Assembly (NCBI GenBank): GCA_947591175.1
Contig: CANQDB010000058.1
Location: 1-8,261 of the forward strand
Origin: an uncultured Bacilli bacterium
GTDB lineage: Bacteria > Bacillota_I > Bacilli_A > RF39 > UBA660
Direction of reading: 5' to 3'
Length of the DNA stretch: 8,261 bases
A program made the translations under genes and the position numbers. Within the stretch, counting starts at the first letter, position 1, and every line of letters begins with the position of its first letter. Positions 5,626 to 8,261 of the stretch are shown piece after piece. The notes beneath the pieces are model-generated. The model saw only the letters and a program-made list of their open reading frames with translations, was not told where the DNA came from and did not search any database.

Positions 5626-7620
5626 ATGCTAGAAGTTTCCAAGATGAAAGGAATAGGTCCTAAGACGTTAACTTTACTTAATAAAATAAATATTTATACG
5701 ATTGATGACCTCGTGAGTCACTACCCATTTCGTTATGATTTATTAAAAAGAAGTGACCTTAAGACAGTTCAAGAAAACGACAAAGTAATCTTAGATGGAA
5801 AAATAGAAAGCATACCAATTTTACTTCGCTTTAAAGGCGGACTTAATAAATTAAATTTTCGTTTAGTAACTCCTTCTGGCGTGGTAGGAGTATCAATTTT
5901 TAACCGCGCATTTTTAAAATCGAATCTAACTATCGGTACCAATGTTATCGTTATTGGAAAGTACGACCGGGCAAAAAATATTATCACGGCTTCAGATATA
6001 AAATTTGGAACTCTTTCCAACGAAGCTAAGATAGAGCCAGTATATCATTGTACTAGTGGTTTAACTAACAAAAACTTGGCTAACTATATTAACGGTGCCA
6101 TCATGTTATATGGCAAGGAAATAAAAGACTATATTCCTAAGAAATATCTCGATAAATATGGTTTTTCCAATAAACGTACGGCTCTAAGTATCGTTCATAA
6201 TCCACCAACGATGGAAAAGCTAAAAGAAGCAAGTATTCGTTTAAAGTACGAAGAACTATTCGCTTTTATGTTTAAAATAAATTATTTAAAAGAACAAAAT
6301 CACAAAGAAAAACTTGGTATTAAACGTTCTATCGACATGACTAAGTTAGAGTCTTTTATCAAAAAACTTCCTTTTGAATTAACCGACGATCAAAAGAAGG
6401 CAACTAAAGAAATAATCGATGATTTAAATAGTAAAAACAGAATGAACCGTCTTTTACAAGGTGATGTTGGAAGTGGAAAAACTATCGTTTCCGTTTTAGC
6501 GATGTATGCCAATTACTTAAGTGGTTATCAAAGCGCTTTAATGGCTCCAACTGAGATTCTAGCAACTCAACATTACAATACGATAAGGGAACTTTTAAGA
6601 GGTACTCCTATCGAAGTTGGTTTACTAACAGGTTCTATGACTAAAAGGGATAAACAAGAAATATACGACGAGTTAGCAAATGGGACAATGCAAATTGTTA
6701 TTGGTACCCATGCTCTTATTCAAGAAGATGTTCATTATCAAAATTTAGGTTTAGTTATCACGGATGAACAACATCGTTTTGGTGTCAATCAAAGAGCAAA
6801 TCTCAAGAATAAAGGTGTTAAACCAGATGTTTTATATATGAGTGCAACCCCAATTCCAAGAACTTACGCCCTAACTATTTATGGCGATATGGATGTCTCG
6901 ATTATTAAAGAGATGCCTAAAGGTCGTAAACCTGTAAAGACTTATGTTAAGACGAACGACGAGATGAAAGAAATTCTCGAAATGATGTATGAGGAGCTAA
7001 AACAGAAACATCAGATTTATGTTATTGCTCCATTAATCGAAGAAAGTGAGAATTCTGACTTAACGACGGTAAACGAACTTCGCGATAAAATGAATCTTGC
7101 TTTCGGCAGTAAATATAAAATCGATATCGTTCACGGTAAGATGGCAAGTGGTGCTAAAGATTTGATAATGGCTGAATTTTTGCAAAACAAAGTAAACATT
7201 TTAATTAGTACTACAGTTATCGAAGTAGGAGTAGACGTTCCCAATGCTTCGATGATTGTCATATTCGATGCTAATAGGTTCGGTTTATCGACACTTCACC
7301 AACTACGTGGTCGAGTAGGTCGAGGGGAAACAGAATCTAAATGTATTTTAATTAGCTCGCAAGATACAGATCGCTTAAAAATAATGGAAAAAACCAACGA
7401 TGGTTTCTTAATTAGTGAAGAAGACTTTAAACTAAGAGGTCACGGCGACTTATTCGGAACCAAACAAAGTGGAGATATGGCTTTTAAGATTGCTAATGTT
7501 AGACAAGACTACAAAATTTTAGTTCAGGCTCGTGATGACTCTTATGAATATTTACTTGACACTTCATTTGACAACGAAGAATTAAAGCAAAGCCTTATGG
7601 AATCTATAAACGATAATTAA
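5626..7620 (+). CDS. recG: ATP-dependent DNA helicase RecG
   Basis: This 664-residue superfamily 2 translocase remodels stalled replication forks and drives branch migration of Holliday junctions in the cytoplasm. The N-terminal part (1-130) carries the KGIGPKT opening and the OB-fold wedge domain that splits DNA arms (about 45-125). The helicase motifs, numbered from the 5626 start, are Walker A GDVGSGKT (279-286), Walker B-type DEQH (380-383), SATPIPRT (406-413), STTVIEVGVDVP (528-539) and QLRGRVGRGE (559-568). The C-terminal FKLRG...GDLFGTKQSG region (601-616) matches the RecG-specific TRG/hook area. Length is close to the usual 670-690. It has its own extended -10 promoter. No convincing terminator follows its TAA, so transcripts may run on to the terminator at 7776-7801. 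An in-frame ATG at 5602 would add 8 residues but overlaps the promoter. Confidence 0.97.
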   Translation: MLEVSKMKGIGPKTLTLLNKINIYTIDDLVSHYPFRYDLLKRSDLKTVQENDKVILDGKIESIPILLRFKGGLNKLNFRLVTPSGVVGVSIFNRAFLKSNLTIGTNVIVIGKYDRAKNIITASDIKFGTLSNEAKIEPVYHCTSGLTNKNLANYINGAIMLYGKEIKDYIPKKYLDKYGFSNKRTALSIVHNPPTMEKLKEASIRLKYEELFAFMFKINYLKEQNHKEKLGIKRSIDMTKLESFIKKLPFELTDDQKKATKEIIDDLNSKNRMNRLLQGDVGSGKTIVSVLAMYANYLSGYQSALMAPTEILATQHYNTIRELLRGTPIEVGLLTGSMTKRDKQEIYDELANGTMQIVIGTHALIQEDVHYQNLGLVITDEQHRFGVNQRANLKNKGVKPDVLYMSATPIPRTYALTIYGDMDVSIIKEMPKGRKPVKTYVKTNDEMKEILEMMYEELKQKHQIYVIAPLIEESENSDLTTVNELRDKMNLAFGSKYKIDIVHGKMASGAKDLIMAEFLQNKVNILISTTVIEVGVDVPNASMIVIFDANRFGLSTLHQLRGRVGRGETESKCILISSQDTDRLKIMEKTNDGFLISEEDFKLRGHGDLFGTKQSGDMAFKIANVRQDYKILVQARDDSYEYLLDTSFDNEELKQSLMESINDN

Positions 7621-7668
7621 ACGAAAAATTTTGTCGAAAAATAAATCTTTTTGTAGAGTGTTTTCTAA

Positions 7669-7697
7669 TTGACTTTTCAAAAGATTAATATTATGAT
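7669..7697 (+). promoter_or_regulatory. strong promoter for an orphan small RNA
   Basis: TTGACT (7669-7674) and TATGAT (7692-7697) are separated by exactly 17 bases. Each hexamer matches the sigma-A consensus at 5 of 6 positions. No translatable gene follows, only a structured segment and a terminator. Confidence 0.75.
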
Positions 7698-7765
7698 TAA
7701 AGTGCGTAGAATAAAAAACTACGCTGGGCTCTTACGAACTAAAATGTGAGAGCGATTCAACCAAA

Positions 7766-7776
7766 ACCCCCTGAAG
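7766..7776 (+). repeat. 11-base motif ACCCCCTGAAG, copy 2
   Basis: This is identical to 5415-5425. Here it is in the unpaired region directly before the terminator, and its last G is the first base of the terminator stem. Confidence 0.7.
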
Positions 7777-7801
7777 AGAGAACGAAAGTTCTCTCATTTT
7801 T
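7776..7801 (+). terminator. intrinsic terminator of the small RNA
   Basis: GAGAGAAC (7776-7783) and GTTCTCTC (7788-7795) form a perfect 8-bp stem capped by a GAAA tetraloop, followed by A and five T. It may also end recG read-through transcripts. Confidence 0.9.
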
Positions 7802-7811
7802 GTATACTACT

Positions 7812-7839
7812 AAGTTTTATAGAAATTAACTTAAAACTT
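7812..7839. repeat. A/T-rich inverted repeat
   Basis: AAGTTTTA (7812-7819) and TAAAACTT (7832-7839) are perfect 8-base inverted arms 12 bases apart. No T-tract follows. In such A/T-rich DNA this may be chance, or it may be an operator for the following gene. Confidence 0.3.
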
Positions 7840-7849
7840 TGAATTAATT

Positions 7850-7871
7850 TTTAGGTAATATTTAGGTAATA
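7850..7871. repeat. tandem 11-bp direct repeat
   Basis: TTTAGGTAATA occurs twice, exactly and back to back (7850-7860, 7861-7871), about one helical turn apart and about 60 bases before the -10 of the next gene. That spacing would suit a protein binding site, but a simple slippage duplication explains it equally well. Confidence 0.55.
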
Positions 7872-7929
7872 AATTTTAAACGAAAAATGTTAAACTTTTA
7901 TTAAATTGATACAAGAATTATTATTTATT

Positions 7930-7938
7930 TGTTATAAT
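7930..7938 (+). promoter_or_regulatory. extended -10 promoter of the DUF1016 fragment
   Basis: TGTTATAAT is a perfect TATAAT with an upstream TG, the same nine bases as in the recG promoter. The -35 region at 17-base spacing (TACAAG) is poor, and TTGATA (7906-7911) is 21 bases away. The Shine-Dalgarno AAAGGAGATG (7948-7957) follows. Confidence 0.6.
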
Positions 7939-7961
7939 ATATCATACAAAGGAGATGAATT

Positions 7962-8189
7962 ATGATAGACAAATCATTTCAAGAAGTAGCAAATAGTATT
8001 AAAAATGCAATAACTAACACGCAGTTTGAAATTATGAGTGATGCAAATAAAAAGTTGGTTAATCTATATTATAATATTGGTAAAACTTTAGAAGAAAATA
8101 GTAATTGGGGAAACAAATTTATTGATAACGTTGCAATAGAGTTAAAAATATCTTTTCCTAATTTAAAAGGTTTTTCGGTTCGTAATTGA
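7962..8189 (+). pseudogene. truncated DUF1016 (YhcG-like, PDDEXK-family) protein, N-terminal fragment
   Basis: Seventy-five codons match the start of DUF1016_N proteins: a helical lead, 'NLYYNIGKTLEEN', a 'WGNKFIDNVAIEL' helix, and 'SFPNLKGFSVRN'. Full-length relatives run to roughly 350 residues and carry a C-terminal PDDEXK nuclease-like domain; they are often found in accessory and defence-type regions, and their exact role is unclear. Here the frame ends in TGA right after 'GFSVRN', where relatives continue with a Leu and 'KYM'-type residues. The sequence after the break looks like a transposon terminus. Promoter, ribosome binding site and reading frame up to the break are intact, so the interruption looks recent. 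Base composition is lower in GC than the core genes. The rest of the gene may resume beyond the window. Confidence 0.75.
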
Positions 8190-8261
8190 GGGTGTAATAT
8201 AAAGTGTGTAAGTTGAAAAACGAACACACTTTTCAAATGTAATAAAAATGATAAAATGAAA
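8187..8261. mobile_element. putative left end of an IS256-family (mutator-type) insertion sequence, incomplete
   Basis: From about 8187 the DUF1016 reading frame is lost and the sequence GAGGGTGTAATATAAAGTGT begins. GTGTAA occurs at 8192-8197 and again at 8206-8211, followed by 'GTTGAAAAA'. GTGTAA-rich ends of this type are what I associate with IS256-family elements in Bacillota. A hairpin terminator-like structure follows, as is common just inside IS ends. Neither the transposase gene nor the other end is in the window, so family assignment and exact boundary are inference. Confidence 0.45.
8201..8236 (+). terminator. hairpin with an overlapping alternative hairpin near the putative IS end
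   Basis: AAAGTGTGT (8201-8209) and ACACACTTT (8224-8232) form a perfect 9-bp stem, followed by one more T. TTGAAAA (8213-8219) can instead pair with TTTTCAA (8230-8236). The two stems share 8230-8232. It may block read-through from the host promoter into the element. Confidence 0.45.

Larger units (their letters stand above)
7704..7802 (+). ncRNA. candidate small RNA, about 99 bases, unknown family
   Basis: The element starts about 7 bases after a good promoter and ends at a good terminator. Hairpin 1 is GCGTAG/CTACGC (7704-7709 with 7719-7724) with an all-A/T loop. Hairpin 2 is 8 bp (7728-7735 with 7746-7753, one G-T pair) with a 10-base loop. An unpaired stretch 7754-7775 contains CCAAAACCCCC and the 11-mer shared with 5415-5425. 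The terminator hairpin with GAAA loop follows. Folded 5' hairpins, an exposed C-rich stretch and an intrinsic terminator are typical of trans-acting small RNAs. The C-rich part could pair with G-rich Shine-Dalgarno regions, which is inference. The downstream gene has its own promoter and lies 160 bases away, so a riboswitch role is less likely. It matches no family I recognise. Confidence 0.7.

Noticed and set aside
7621..7668. Possible recG terminator
   Set aside because: The region has only a near-palindrome (CGAAAAATTTTGTCG) with no room for a loop and an A5/T5 match. No convincing hairpin with a T-tract is seen.
7704..7724. Resemblance of the 'AATAAAAAACTA' segment to the preQ1-I riboswitch 3' part
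   Set aside because: The required upstream GGTTC-type loop and ACACCC segment are missing, and the A-rich stretch is simply the loop of a local hairpin.
7693..7749. Plus-strand 18-residue basic peptide ORF within the small RNA locus
   Set aside because: Its ATG overlaps the -10 element, so the promoter's own transcript would not contain it, and no ribosome binding site precedes it.

Overview
The window looks like a chromosomal segment of a low-GC anaerobic member of the Bacillota. The codon usage is A/T-rich, the Shine-Dalgarno sites are strong (AAAGGAG type), the core genes use pyruvate:ferredoxin oxidoreductase and RecG, and TGG encodes Trp while TGA is used as a stop, so the code is not a Mycoplasma one. 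A gut RF39- or Erysipelotrichales-like lineage would fit, but that placement is an impression and was not tested. All recognised genes lie on the + strand.

Layout. Positions 1-110 hold a possible transcription attenuator. Positions 121-666 encode a small membrane protein that resembles an isolated CNNM/DUF21 core. Positions 711-1850 encode a membrane-anchored NAGPA-type (DUF2233) phosphodiester glycosidase. Positions 1939-5379 encode a full pyruvate:ferredoxin oxidoreductase with all three [4Fe-4S] cysteine sets. Positions 5626-7620 encode the RecG branch-migration helicase. Positions 7962-8189 hold only the first 75 codons of a DUF1016/YhcG-like PDDEXK-family protein. It breaks off where a sequence resembling an IS256-family terminus begins, and that sequence runs off the window. 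The first three genes each end at or inside a compact hairpin, so they are probably separate transcription units.

The most interesting material lies in the two intergenic regions flanking recG. Between recG and the DUF1016 fragment is a well-formed orphan small RNA locus: a TTGACT-N17-TATGAT promoter, two hairpins, a C-rich single-stranded stretch, and a GAAA-capped terminator (about 7704-7802). Between PFOR and recG is a second structured segment (about 5396-5547) of several hairpins and a strong terminator. Both contain the exact 11-mer ACCCCCTGAAG, in a hairpin loop in one and in the unpaired stretch in the other. In the first segment this loop can also form a pseudoknot with a downstream GGGGT. 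I do not recognise either RNA as a known family. They are my best candidates for something undescribed, with the caveat that the strand of the 5396-5547 element is not fully settled.
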